In this document: one piece after another, positions 1 through 7,959 of the stretch | Layout of the letters: each line of letters begins with the position of its first letter | Numbering within the stretch: position 1 is the stretch's first letter | DNA from: Bacteroidota bacterium | Lineage (GTDB): Bacteria > Bacteroidota > Bacteroidia > Bacteroidales > JAKIYJ01 | Assembly (NCBI GenBank): GCA_022708585.1 | Contig: JAKIYJ010000055.1 | Span: 1 to 8,356, forward strand | Direction of reading: 5' to 3' | DNA: 8,356 nucleotides | Translations under genes and position numbers: made by a program | The notes under the pieces: generated by a model | The model's database searches: none | Seen by the model: the letters and a program-made list of their open reading frames with translations, nothing else | Told to the model about the DNA's origin: nothing

Positions 1-1
1 T

Positions 2-760
2 GCTGTTTTGACTGGCGGCACAGCTATTTCAGAAGAAAGAGGTTTTAAATTAGAAAATGCCGATCTCTCTTACTTAGGTTCTGCCGAAAAGGTAACTATT
101 GATAAAGATAATACTACAATAGTAAGTGGTAAAGGGGGAATCGATAACATAAAAGCTCGTATTAACCAAATTAAAGCTCAAATCGAAAAAACTACTTCTG
201 ATTACGATCGTGAAAAACTTCAGGAAAGACTTGCTAAACTGGCTGGAGGTGTCGCTGTTATTTACGTTGGTGCTGCTAGCGAAATAGAAATGAAAGAAAA
301 AAAAGACCGCTTCGATGATGCTTTACATGCAACTCGTGCTGCTGTTGAAGAAGGTATTGTACCTGGTGGCGGCGTGGCTTATTTGCGTTCAATTGATGCA
401 CTTTCTAAAGTACAGAGTGAAAATGGTGATGAAAAAATAGGTGTTGAAATTATTAAACGCGCTCTTGAAGAACCACTTCGTCAAATTGTAGAAAATGCAG
501 GACTTGAAGGCTCTGTGATAGTTCAAAAGGTAAAAGAAGGTAAAGGAGATTTTGGTTTCAATGCAAGAACTGAAAAATATGAAAACTTGTTGTCTTCTGG
601 CGTAATTGATCCAACAAAAGTAGCACGCGTGGCTTTAGAAAATGCAGCTTCTATCGCTGGTATGCTTTTAACAACTGAATGCGTACTGGTTGAAATTAAA
701 GAAGAAAATACTAATATGCCTAATCCTGGTATGGGTGGCGGAATGGGCGATATGATGTAA
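2..760 (+). CDS. groEL: Chaperonin GroEL (Hsp60), C-terminal part, cut by the left window edge
   Basis: This is the last 252 residues of the 60-kDa chaperonin, which forms the double-ring ATP-driven folding chamber in the cytoplasm with GroES. The reading frame is open through base 2, so the TTG at 8 is an internal Leu codon, not a start. By comparison with E. coli GroEL about 294 N-terminal residues lie outside the window. The fragment begins in the apical domain (LTGGTAISEE) and continues through the SDYDREKLQERLAKLAGG stretch. It then enters the intermediate and equatorial domains: DDALHATRAAVEEG carries the Asp matching the ATP-hydrolysing D398 (fragment residue about 106), followed by the nucleotide-site PGGGVA. 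DPTKVARVALENAAS and LLTTE are typical of the C-terminal equatorial domain. It ends in the Gly/Met-rich tail GMGGGMGDMM and two consecutive stops (TAA TAA). No frameshift or missing key residue is seen. groES, often upstream, is outside the window. Confidence 0.97.
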   Translation, partial: AVLTGGTAISEERGFKLENADLSYLGSAEKVTIDKDNTTIVSGKGGIDNIKARINQIKAQIEKTTSDYDREKLQERLAKLAGGVAVIYVGAASEIEMKEKKDRFDDALHATRAAVEEGIVPGGGVAYLRSIDALSKVQSENGDEKIGVEIIKRALEEPLRQIVENAGLEGSVIVQKVKEGKGDFGFNARTEKYENLLSSGVIDPTKVARVALENAASIAGMLLTTECVLVEIKEENTNMPNPGMGGGMGDMM

Positions 761-779
761 TAATTTATTTTTAATGTAT

Positions 780-815
780 AAAGGCTGTCTAAAATTAATT
801 TAGACAGCCTTTTTT
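780..815 (+). terminator. Intrinsic terminator of groEL
   Basis: A perfect 14-bp inverted repeat (arms 780-793 and 799-812, core GGCTGTCTAAA / TTTAGACAGCC) encloses a 5-nt loop (ATTAA). The 3' arm runs directly into a T run ending at 815. It starts 20 bases after the groEL stop, so it should end the groEL transcript and separate it from ribBA. The flanking A/T pairs also allow some function on the opposite strand, but no gene reads in from that side. Confidence 0.9.
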
Positions 816-877
816 ATATATGAAGTTTATCTGTATCTTATTATATGAATTTATATTTATGAATTAATGAATTTTTG

Positions 878-885
878 TATTTTTG
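878..885 (+). promoter_or_regulatory. Candidate Bacteroidota -7 promoter element for ribBA
   Basis: TATTTTTG matches the Bacteroidota sigma-70-type -7 consensus TAnnTTTG exactly and lies 23 bases before the ribBA ATG, downstream of the groEL terminator. Transcription from it would begin about 5-8 bases downstream, giving a leader of only about 16-19 nt. No clear TTG (-33) element is visible at the expected distance, and the region is so T-rich that a chance match is possible. The call rests on sequence and position only. Confidence 0.45.
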
Positions 886-908
886 TATTCTATAGCATTT
901 GAATTGAA

Positions 909-2138
909 ATGGCAGAAAATATTGATATTAAAAATTTCATTAATAATATTGAAGAAGCAATAGCAGATATTGCCGATGGAAAGGTGGTTATTGTTATTGA
1001 TGATGAAGAACGTGAAAATGAAGGGGATTTTATTGCAGCAGCATCTAAAGTAACTCCTGAAATAGTCAATTTTATGGCTAAATATGGAAGAGGATTAATA
1101 TGTGCTCCTCTTACTGAAAAGCGTTGTGATCAACTGGGACTTGACCTTATGGTCGCTAATAATACTTCTGCCAATGCTACACAATTTACTGTTTCTGTAG
1201 ACTTATTGGGATATGGATGTACAACTGGCATCTCGGCATCTGACAGAGCAAAAACTCTTAATGCTCTTGCCAATCCAGATATTAAACCCGAAGAATTGGG
1301 TAGACCAGGACATATATTTCCATTAAGAGCTAAAGAACATGGGGTGCTACGCAGAGCAGGACATACAGAAGCTGCTATTGATCTGGCTACACTTGCAGGG
1401 CTACAACCAGTTGGAGTTTTAGTTGAAATTATGAATGAAGATGGAACCATGGCTCGATTGCCCGACTTGATAAAAATTGCTGAAAAATTTGATTTAAAAA
1501 TTATTACAATAAAGGATCTTATTGCCTACCGTATCAAAAATGAAAGTTTAATAACACAGGAAACAGAAGTAGATTTGCCTACTGAATATGGATATTTCAA
1601 ACTTCACTCATTCCGTCAAATAGCCAATAATGATATTCATGTGGCTCTGGTTAAAGGAAACTGGAAAAAAGATGAACCTATTCTGGTAAGAGTACATTCT
1701 TCATGCCTTACTGGCGATGTTTTTGGCTCTTATAGATGTGATTGTGGACAACAATTGCATACCGCAATGCAAATGGTTGAAAAAGCAGGTAAAGGAATAG
1801 TGCTGTATATGTTTCAGGAAGGTAGAGGAATTGGACTGTCTAATAAACTTAAAGCATACAACCTACAGGAACATGGTATGGATACAATAGAAGCAAATAT
1901 TCATCTGGGATTTAAACCCGATGAAAGAGACTATGGCATAGGAGCACAAATTCTTAGAACATTAGGAGCCACCAAAATTAGACTTATTACTAATAATCCT
2001 ACTAAACGTGCAGGCCTTACAGGCTATGGTATTGAAATTATTGAAAATGTACCTATAATTATTGAACCTAATGAATATAATAGATTCTATCTCAAAACCA
2101 AACAGGATAAAATGGGACATATACTGAAAATAAAATAA
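909..2138 (+). CDS. ribBA: Bifunctional 3,4-dihydroxy-2-butanone-4-phosphate synthase / GTP cyclohydrolase II (RibBA)
   Basis: This cytoplasmic enzyme supplies both precursors of riboflavin. The RibB half converts ribulose 5-phosphate to 3,4-dihydroxy-2-butanone 4-phosphate plus formate. The RibA half opens GTP to 2,5-diamino-6-ribosylamino-4(3H)-pyrimidinone 5'-phosphate, formate and pyrophosphate. RibB spans about residues 10-208: the acidic metal-binding loop DDEERENEGD (31-40), GHIFPLRA (134-141) and GHTEAAIDL (151-159) are intact. RibA spans about 215-405: the zinc cysteines are C266, C277 and C279 (SSCLTGDVFGSYRCDCG), with Y300, the catalytic EGRGIGL (304-310), LGFKPDERDYG (333-343) and TNNPTKRAGL (361-370). 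At 409 residues it has the usual length of the fusion, and both halves look active. The ATG at 909 is the natural start: the N-terminus aligns with RibB and no Shine-Dalgarno is seen, as is normal for the phylum. It stands alone, with a terminator upstream and a convergent gene downstream. No FMN riboswitch-like leader is seen. Confidence 0.97.
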   Translation: MAENIDIKNFINNIEEAIADIADGKVVIVIDDEERENEGDFIAAASKVTPEIVNFMAKYGRGLICAPLTEKRCDQLGLDLMVANNTSANATQFTVSVDLLGYGCTTGISASDRAKTLNALANPDIKPEELGRPGHIFPLRAKEHGVLRRAGHTEAAIDLATLAGLQPVGVLVEIMNEDGTMARLPDLIKIAEKFDLKIITIKDLIAYRIKNESLITQETEVDLPTEYGYFKLHSFRQIANNDIHVALVKGNWKKDEPILVRVHSSCLTGDVFGSYRCDCGQQLHTAMQMVEKAGKGIVLYMFQEGRGIGLSNKLKAYNLQEHGMDTIEANIHLGFKPDERDYGIGAQILRTLGATKIRLITNNPTKRAGLTGYGIEIIENVPIIIEPNEYNRFYLKTKQDKMGHILKIK

Positions 2139-2199
2139 ATTAACCCATCCCCAAAAATTATTTTTAAATTGATTTTTGCTAAAATGAATTAATTAACAT

Positions 2200-2232
2200 C
2201 ATAGATAAATTAATGTAAAACATAGATAAATT
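2200..2232. repeat. Pair of 12-bp direct repeats in the ribBA-tamB convergent gap
   Basis: CATAGATAAATT occurs at 2200-2211 and again at 2221-2232, so the copies are offset by 21 bp (two helical turns). The pair sits inside a 9-bp inverted repeat (TAAAATGAA at 2180-2188, TTCATTTTA at 2232-2240). The surrounding 2139-2329 gap is AT-rich and holds no ORF, RNA gene or GC-rich hairpin with a T tract. The repeats are real in the sequence. A function is not shown, and both flanking genes end here, so they are not in a promoter position. Confidence 0.5.
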
Positions 2233-2329
2233 TCATTTTAATGTCATATAAATAAATTTATAGACTTTTTAAGAATAGATTCAACTATTAAGTATAAATA
2301 ATAAAGTTGGCAGGCGGAGAATATATATA

Positions 2330-5300
2330 TTATTTGTTTTTGCCTTTATTTTTTTTGAATTTTAAAATATCATTAAAACTATCGAATTCCTTTCTATAAA
2401 ACACTCCAACTCCTTGTATATATGGAGCATTATTATCCAGCAATTCAACGGTATTTGATTTATTAAAAGCCTTAACTCTAAATCTGCCATCTTCAGTCAA
2501 TTTATATTCTACAATTACATCACCAACAATATTACTTGCCCGCGAATTTGAGTTTGGATTATTACCTGCAACATCGAGATTCCCATCTATAATTAATCTA
2601 TCCTGTAAAAATTGAGTTTTCAATGCAAGTTCTACTTGATCACTGCTCAATTCATCACCCGGGCGATAAGTAAAACCCACATCAAAATTATTACTGATCT
2701 GGGAAAGCCAATTACTCAACTGGCTTGATAACATTTCAAAGGAAGTATTACCAACTCCAACACCAAGTGGATTTTCATAAGTATTTTGTTTGGGTAAAAA
2801 TCTGTTTAAGACCAATAAGGAAAACACTTGTCTCAACATTTCCTGCTTGTCAGTTGTATCAAGTACACTGTATAAAATTTCTTTAGTGCTTTCGTCTGCA
2901 TTTGGAAGATCAATGCCAAATGAAATATCGGGATTAAAAAGATTTCCGGATAAGCCCAGAATACAGTTAACAGGTATTTTTTGCTTGTATTTACTGGAAG
3001 AATCAATATTCATCACCAGATCATATAATGGAGCCCTGGGTTTGTCATATATTGCACGCAAAGAAGTTTTTGCAGAATATGGATCTCCGTTCCATGAAAT
3101 ATATCCTCCACTGGCTATTTTAAATTGTTTATTTATAACATTTTCAAAGGTAAAAAGATAGTTTCCCTCATTAATAATATATTCGCCAAACATATTGAAA
3201 TCGCCATTAGTAGAAGCATTAATCAATAAATTTCCCTTCCCTCTTGCAGTGATAACATCTCCTATTTTAGGGTCAAATTCTATTTTTACTTCTGCATCCG
3301 GTGTTATTTCAATATTTATCTTAAAATCCATTCCACTTTCATTTTCAAACAATTTCTCTGTAACTTGTGATTCTGTACTGTCAAACTTTGTAAAATATAT
3401 AAAATTATTTTCAGAAACCTCGCTCGTACCAGTAAAAGGCAAAACTATTCGTGTGCCTTTTTCTGTTATAGCATAAATATCCATAAATATATTTTTCGAA
3501 TCGCCTTTAATATTTACATTCCCAGTGGCAAACCCCTGCCCATAAAAAATATTATTGTCAGAAGAATTTGTATTAAGTATTGTAAAACGTTGTGGATTTA
3601 TGCTAATATCAAAATAAAAATCCTTAAAATTCTTATGAGTAATTTTACCTTTACATGTAGCAGCACTGCCTTTATAATAATTAATGCTATTATTATCATA
3701 TACTAAAACACTATCAAAGACTAAAGCATCAGGTGATACAAATATTTTTCCCATTAGAGAATAATCGGTACCAAGATAATCTAAATGTATACCTGTATGA
3801 TAAAGTGATAAATATCCCTTGATTTCCGGTTTATCAGTTTTCCCTTCAATCCTTAATTTCCCGCTCGCCTTGCCTCTAATATCAGAAAAAATACCAACCA
3901 GATATCTTTCTATCAAATTCAATTTAAAATTGTTAATATCAATATTTAAATCAAAATTATTATCTTTTGCGGTTGGATAAAAATAACCATTAATAGCCAA
4001 AGGAATATTTTCACCAATATTTCCTTTATATATAATATTAGCATCAATTAAAACTGCTTGTTTTATATTATCCCACGAACTCTTCAAAACCATAGTACCC
4101 AAATTCTCTCCATTAAATGCAAAATTTTCAATTCTTATATCTGAATAAAAATTAATAACTTTATAAATATCAACAATATCAACTGTACCTTTTATTATGC
4201 CATCGGCTTGAAATCCCATTTTTGCAAACAATGAATCTAAATTTGAAATATCAAATTCATTAAATGTAATATTTAGTTTTTCTTTCGAATTTTCAGAAAT
4301 CTTTCCATTAATATTAATTTGTTGTTTTCCATTTTTTATAGCAAGATTATTTATGCTTATCGATGATGTATCAATAACAATATTGTTTGAACTTATTTCC
4401 CAAATAGAGTCTTGAACTATGAAAAAAGAATTTGCAAAATTAGTTTTAATAATCGATTTATCTATAAAACTAATATTTCCAACTATATTACCACTATTTC
4501 TATCTATATAATTATTGTTATCCCATGTAACATTAAATAAAAGACTATCATTTTTTAAGTTTGATTTTATTTTAAAATTATTTACAATAATACCTTGTGC
4601 TATGAATATATCAGAGCAATTTATATCCATATTTATGGAATTATTTTCTGTTTTTCCATCAATCGCAATATTATTAAATAAAATACCGCTATAATTAATA
4701 TTTTTTGAATAAACCGAAAGTTCAAAAGTATTGTTAATAGAATTGTAATTTCCTTTTAAAACACTATTGGAAGCCACATTTAAAACTGGAAAAAATATGT
4801 TACATAAAGGAGAAATATCTTTTAAAACAATATTATAAGTAAAATTTTCAGCAGGTATATCAAAAGTTTGTTTTGTTTTATTGGAATTTACAAAAGAAGG
4901 TATATAATCTTCCAGAAATTTTTCAATAGAAACAGGCATATCAGTAAATTTAAAATTACCCGAAATGTCAGCATCTGTTATATCTGATATAAATTTCAGT
5001 TTTTTATTATTATTTTCATCAGAATTAACTGTTAATATTATATTGTTAATTTTAAGATTCTTTGTACCTTCTGTGTACAACAGACTGTCAACTTGTATAT
5101 TTCCTTGCATATTATCGATATTATCGCCTTTAAATTCAATATCAAGTTTAGCTGATAAAGATGTCATAGAATCGCGTTTCCAGAGATTTAATCTGGCTAA
5201 GTGCAAGTTATCGAGTTTTGCTTCAAAATCAAAACGGGGCAGAGTATCCGAATAATCAACAAGTCCCTTAAAATTCAAGTTTATATTAGGATCTTTTATC

Positions 5301-6805
5301 GAAAGTATAGCATTAAAAATTTTTTGTTCAATATTGGCTGACAGGACAATATTTTTATAAAAATATCCCATAAATCCGAGAGAATCGATTTTGCCATTTA
5401 GTGTAGTTTTAATATTTGAAGAGTTAATTCCTTCGCCAGCAATATTAAGTTTAAAACTAACTTTTCCCAGATTGGTATTTGGGGGCAGCAAAGCACCCAT
5501 ATTAAAAGAAATAGCCGCAATATTGCCACTATAACTGAATTTTCTGTCAGTATTAATTTTTTTACAGTTAATATCTGTATTAATGCCGCCAAGGTTGGTA
5601 TAAAATTGAGCCTTTGCCACAAAATTGTTAATAAAGCCAGTAAAAGCCCCATTAAATTTTATATTTTCAATTTTTTTAATTTCTTTTGGTAATGTTATAA
5701 AAAAAGGTTTACCATCAGTCGAAGGAAGAGAAAATGATTCAATATCAACGGCGCTGCTTGAAAAATTATTAACAAAAAGATTTACAAATGTTTCTTCAAA
5801 ATTGGGTAATCCAACCATGGTGATATTACCAAGAAATTTAGTGTTGTTGCCATATTTTATTTCCAGGTTTTTACCTTTAAAATTGTTTACTTTTCCTTTT
5901 AAATTTCCCGAAAACTGTACTTTATCGTTCATACCCAGGAGTGAAGGGACAAAATAGCTTAAATCTTTAAAGTTAACAGTTGATTCTATCAAATCAATCC
6001 TTACATCAACATTATTAACAAAATCGCTATAATCAGCGAAGCTTGGGCCCGAAAGAGATACATATCCTTTAAGAGATGAATGTGGAGTTAATATAACGGC
6101 ATCAGATAAAATTAACGTTCCATCAGTTACTTTAAAATTTCCTTTTAAATTGTTTAATATAAATCCACTTTTATCAGCAAAATTAAGTTTGTCAACTTTT
6201 GCATATACAGTATCATTTTCTATTTTGATATTTTTTGTCTTAAAATTAAAATTGTGCAACTTAATGTCATCAAAATTTATATACTCGATTGAGTCTTTTG
6301 AAAACAGTTCATTTCTGTATACAAAATCTGCATTTATTATATTTATGCCATCACAGCTTAATTTAAAAGGTTCGGTTTTACGTTTAGAGGTTGTATCTTT
6401 TCTGGAAAAATAGTCTATTAAAAAGGCAAAATTCCATTCGTCTTCATTTTTATAATAATTAATGTTAATTTCAGGTTTTTTAAGTAAAATTTCTTTAATC
6501 TCAATTTGTTTTGATTTAAGTCCAATATGTTTAATGCTGATATTTATTTTTTCACAGGAAATCAGGGTATTCTTATGTTTGTCTTTTATGTAAATATCTT
6601 CAAGTTGTAAATAATTAACAAATTTAATTTTAAGTGAGCCAATGTATATGTCGGTATTTAACTCTTTAGAAAAAAAATCTGCTGCTTTTTTTGCAAGGTA
6701 TGTCTGTACCTGATAACTTTGTACCAGTATAAATAATGAAAGTAGCAGAAAAATTACTACTGTAAAAACAATAATTAATATTTTATGTATTTTTTTGATA
6801 TTCTT
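2330..6805 (-). CDS. tamB: TamB-like translocation/assembly module protein (DUF490 C-terminal domain), start codon abnormal
   Basis: TamB proteins are anchored in the inner membrane and span the periplasm as a long beta-rich groove. They are linked to outer-membrane protein assembly and lipid transport. Counting from 6805, the protein has 1491 residues. Basic residues precede one membrane helix (about 9-28, ILIIVFTVVIFLLL), then QTYLAKKAADFFSKEL and an AsmA/TamB-type start (LEDIYIKDK). Next come about 900 residues of Asn/Ile/Lys-rich beta repeats with recurring 'G.I.......F.G' strands. The TamB/DUF490 domain takes up the last third: KASGKLRIEGKTDKPEIKGYL near 975, GEYIINEGNYLFTFENVINK near 1205, LPNADESTKEILYS near 1300, and GVGVFYRKEFDSF near the end. 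The frame is open from the TAA at 6815-6817, but the only codons of the ATG/GTG/TTG class begin at a TTG (6257-6259), which would remove the anchor. The end at 6805 is inferred: AAG at 6803-6805 sits where an ATG would give MNIKKIHK. The family call is firm; the start is not. Confidence 0.88.
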   Translation of the reverse strand, partial: KNIKKIHKILIIVFTVVIFLLLSLFILVQSYQVQTYLAKKAADFFSKELNTDIYIGSLKIKFVNYLQLEDIYIKDKHKNTLISCEKINISIKHIGLKSKQIEIKEILLKKPEININYYKNEDEWNFAFLIDYFSRKDTTSKRKTEPFKLSCDGINIINADFVYRNELFSKDSIEYINFDDIKLHNFNFKTKNIKIENDTVYAKVDKLNFADKSGFILNNLKGNFKVTDGTLILSDAVILTPHSSLKGYVSLSGPSFADYSDFVNNVDVRIDLIESTVNFKDLSYFVPSLLGMNDKVQFSGNLKGKVNNFKGKNLEIKYGNNTKFLGNITMVGLPNFEETFVNLFVNNFSSSAVDIESFSLPSTDGKPFFITLPKEIKKIENIKFNGAFTGFINNFVAKAQFYTNLGGINTDINCKKINTDRKFSYSGNIAAISFNMGALLPPNTNLGKVSFKLNIAGEGINSSNIKTTLNGKIDSLGFMGYFYKNIVLSANIEQKIFNAILSIKDPNINLNFKGLVDYSDTLPRFDFEAKLDNLHLARLNLWKRDSMTSLSAKLDIEFKGDNIDNMQGNIQVDSLLYTEGTKNLKINNIILTVNSDENNNKKLKFISDITDADISGNFKFTDMPVSIEKFLEDYIPSFVNSNKTKQTFDIPAENFTYNIVLKDISPLCNIFFPVLNVASNSVLKGNYNSINNTFELSVYSKNINYSGILFNNIAIDGKTENNSINMDINCSDIFIAQGIIVNNFKIKSNLKNDSLLFNVTWDNNNYIDRNSGNIVGNISFIDKSIIKTNFANSFFIVQDSIWEISSNNIVIDTSSISINNLAIKNGKQQININGKISENSKEKLNITFNEFDISNLDSLFAKMGFQADGIIKGTVDIVDIYKVINFYSDIRIENFAFNGENLGTMVLKSSWDNIKQAVLIDANIIYKGNIGENIPLAINGYFYPTAKDNNFDLNIDINNFKLNLIERYLVGIFSDIRGKASGKLRIEGKTDKPEIKGYLSLYHTGIHLDYLGTDYSLMGKIFVSPDALVFDSVLVYDNNSINYYKGSAATCKGKITHKNFKDFYFDISINPQRFTILNTNSSDNNIFYGQGFATGNVNIKGDSKNIFMDIYAITEKGTRIVLPFTGTSEVSENNFIYFTKFDSTESQVTEKLFENESGMDFKINIEITPDAEVKIEFDPKIGDVITARGKGNLLINASTNGDFNMFGEYIINEGNYLFTFENVINKQFKIASGGYISWNGDPYSAKTSLRAIYDKPRAPLYDLVMNIDSSSKYKQKIPVNCILGLSGNLFNPDISFGIDLPNADESTKEILYSVLDTTDKQEMLRQVFSLLVLNRFLPKQNTYENPLGVGVGNTSFEMLSSQLSNWLSQISNNFDVGFTYRPGDELSSDQVELALKTQFLQDRLIIDGNLDVAGNNPNSNSRASNIVGDVIVEYKLTEDGRFRVKAFNKSNTVELLDNNAPYIQGVGVFYRKEFDSFNDILKFKKNKGKNK

Positions 6806-6832
6806 ATTTTTTTTTTAGAAAATATTATTTAA

Positions 6833-7852
6833 ATGTTGGAAACATATATTTTAGGAATTGAATCATCCTGTGATGATACATCGGCAGCCATACTGCATAA
6901 CAAACGAGTTTTATCAAATGTAATTGCAAACCAGGAAGTACACAGCCAATATGGCGGTGTTGTCCCTGAACTTGCTTCAAGAGCGCACCAGCGAAACATT
7001 ATCCCTGTCATTGAAAATAGTCTTCAATTAGCAAAGATAAACAAAAAACAAATTTCAGCAGTATCTTTTACAAGAGGGCCTGGTTTATTGGGTTCTTTAC
7101 TTGTAGGAGTATCTTTTGCAAAAGCTTTTGCTTATTCTCTCAATATTCCTCTTATTGAAGTTGACCATCTGAAAGCTCATATTCTTTCACATTTTATAGT
7201 AGATGAAAAAAATAATGTTTATCCTTCTTTTCCTTTTCTTTGTCTTATTATTTCTGGTGGTCATACACAGATAGTTAAAGTTAATTCTCCTTTATCAATG
7301 GAACTTTTAGGACAGACTATTGATGATGCCGCCGGCGAAACTTTCGATAAAACTGCTAAAATACTTGACCTCCCCTATCCTGGTGGACCTTCTGTCAGTA
7401 AAGCTGCTGAAAAAGGAAATCCCTTTAAATTTAATTTTGCAAAACCCAAAATTGAAGGCTTGAATTTTAGTTTTAGTGGACTCAAAACTTCTTTTCTTTA
7501 TACCATAAGAGATAATTTAAAATTGAACCCGAATTTTATTTCTGAAAATATTAATGATCTTGCTGCTTCGATACAACGTACAATTGTTGATATTCTTGTA
7601 GAAAAAATGATACTTGCTTCGGAGATAACAGGAATAAATGAAATAGCACTTGCAGGTGGAGTTTCTGCAAATTTAAAACTTAGAAATACTTTTACTGACA
7701 TTGCCTTTAACAAAAAATGGAATTTGTTTCTGCCTCAACTTCAATATACTACCGATAATGCCGCTATGATCGCAATTGCAGGGTATTTTAAATTCTTAAA
7801 TAATGATTTCGCTTCATTTGATGTTACTCCATACACTAAAACATCATTTTGA
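6833..7852 (+). CDS. tsaD: tRNA N6-adenosine threonylcarbamoyltransferase TsaD
   Basis: TsaD (Kae1/YgjD family) transfers the threonylcarbamoyl group from threonylcarbamoyl-AMP to A37 of ANN-decoding tRNAs, forming t6A, in the cytoplasm with TsaB and TsaE. The 339-residue length is normal for the family. Visible in order are the ASKHA nucleotide-binding start ILGIESSCDDTSAAI (6-20), HSQYGGVVPELASRAHQ (37-53), the metal-binding HLKAH (H112, H116), ISGGHTQ (140-146), DDAAGETFDKTAK (164-176), YPGGP (182-186), FSFSGLKTS (212-220), LAGGVSANLKLR (273-284) and TDNAAMIA (307-314), with the third metal ligand at D308. All catalytic and metal residues expected are present. The ATG at 6833 places the first motif at the usual distance and has no Shine-Dalgarno. 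The gene is divergent from tamB with only 18-27 bases between them, so its promoter must lie within the tamB 5' coding region. I saw no exact TAnnTTTG there. Confidence 0.97.
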   Translation: MLETYILGIESSCDDTSAAILHNKRVLSNVIANQEVHSQYGGVVPELASRAHQRNIIPVIENSLQLAKINKKQISAVSFTRGPGLLGSLLVGVSFAKAFAYSLNIPLIEVDHLKAHILSHFIVDEKNNVYPSFPFLCLIISGGHTQIVKVNSPLSMELLGQTIDDAAGETFDKTAKILDLPYPGGPSVSKAAEKGNPFKFNFAKPKIEGLNFSFSGLKTSFLYTIRDNLKLNPNFISENINDLAASIQRTIVDILVEKMILASEITGINEIALAGGVSANLKLRNTFTDIAFNKKWNLFLPQLQYTTDNAAMIAIAGYFKFLNNDFASFDVTPYTKTSF

Positions 7853-7959
7853 TTTATTGTTTACTATTTATGAAATTACAATTGTTTCGTTAATATGCTC
7901 TCTTTCTATTACATATTCTTACAAATATGAACAGTTAACAGCATAAGGTCAAAATTTTT

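Noticed and set aside
761..908. Possible FMN riboswitch ahead of ribBA
   Set aside because: The 148-base gap is occupied by the groEL terminator and an AT-rich promoter-like stretch; none of the conserved GC-containing FMN-aptamer segments is present and the predicted leader is too short.
1130..1450. 106-codon minus-strand open frame inside ribBA
   Set aside because: It lies wholly within the conserved RibB coding region on the opposite strand and its translation resembles no protein; it is a shadow of ribBA codon use.
2319..2331. Short (AT)n run at the tamB 3' end
   Set aside because: About six AT units in a very AT-rich gap; too short to call a meaningful microsatellite.
2790..3476. Plus-strand open frames (123 and 93 codons) opposite the tamB C-terminal region
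   Set aside because: The minus-strand frame here encodes the clearly recognisable DUF490 domain; the plus-strand translations are low-complexity mirror frames without a promoter or family resemblance.
4965..5957. Further open frames within tamB (plus 4965-5255 and 5625-5957, minus 5398-5652)
   Set aside because: They overlap the continuous TamB reading frame and consist of Ser/Leu/Ile/Phe-rich sequence typical of out-of-frame reading of AT-rich beta-repeat coding DNA.
6150..6413. 87-codon plus-strand frame that would lie just upstream of tsaD
   Set aside because: The opposite strand here is the in-frame N-terminal part of TamB, which explains the open stretch; the plus-strand product looks like nothing known.
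6829..7011. Minus-strand 60-codon frame overlapping the tsaD start (and a similar one at 7498-7713)
   Set aside because: Both are antisense to highly conserved TsaD motifs; neither connects in frame to tamB nor supplies its missing start.
7853..7959. Possible bidirectional terminator between tsaD and the right-edge gene
   Set aside because: Only weak AT-rich pairings exist (for example CATATT 7912-7917 with AATATG 7924-7929) without GC content or a T tract, so no terminator is called.
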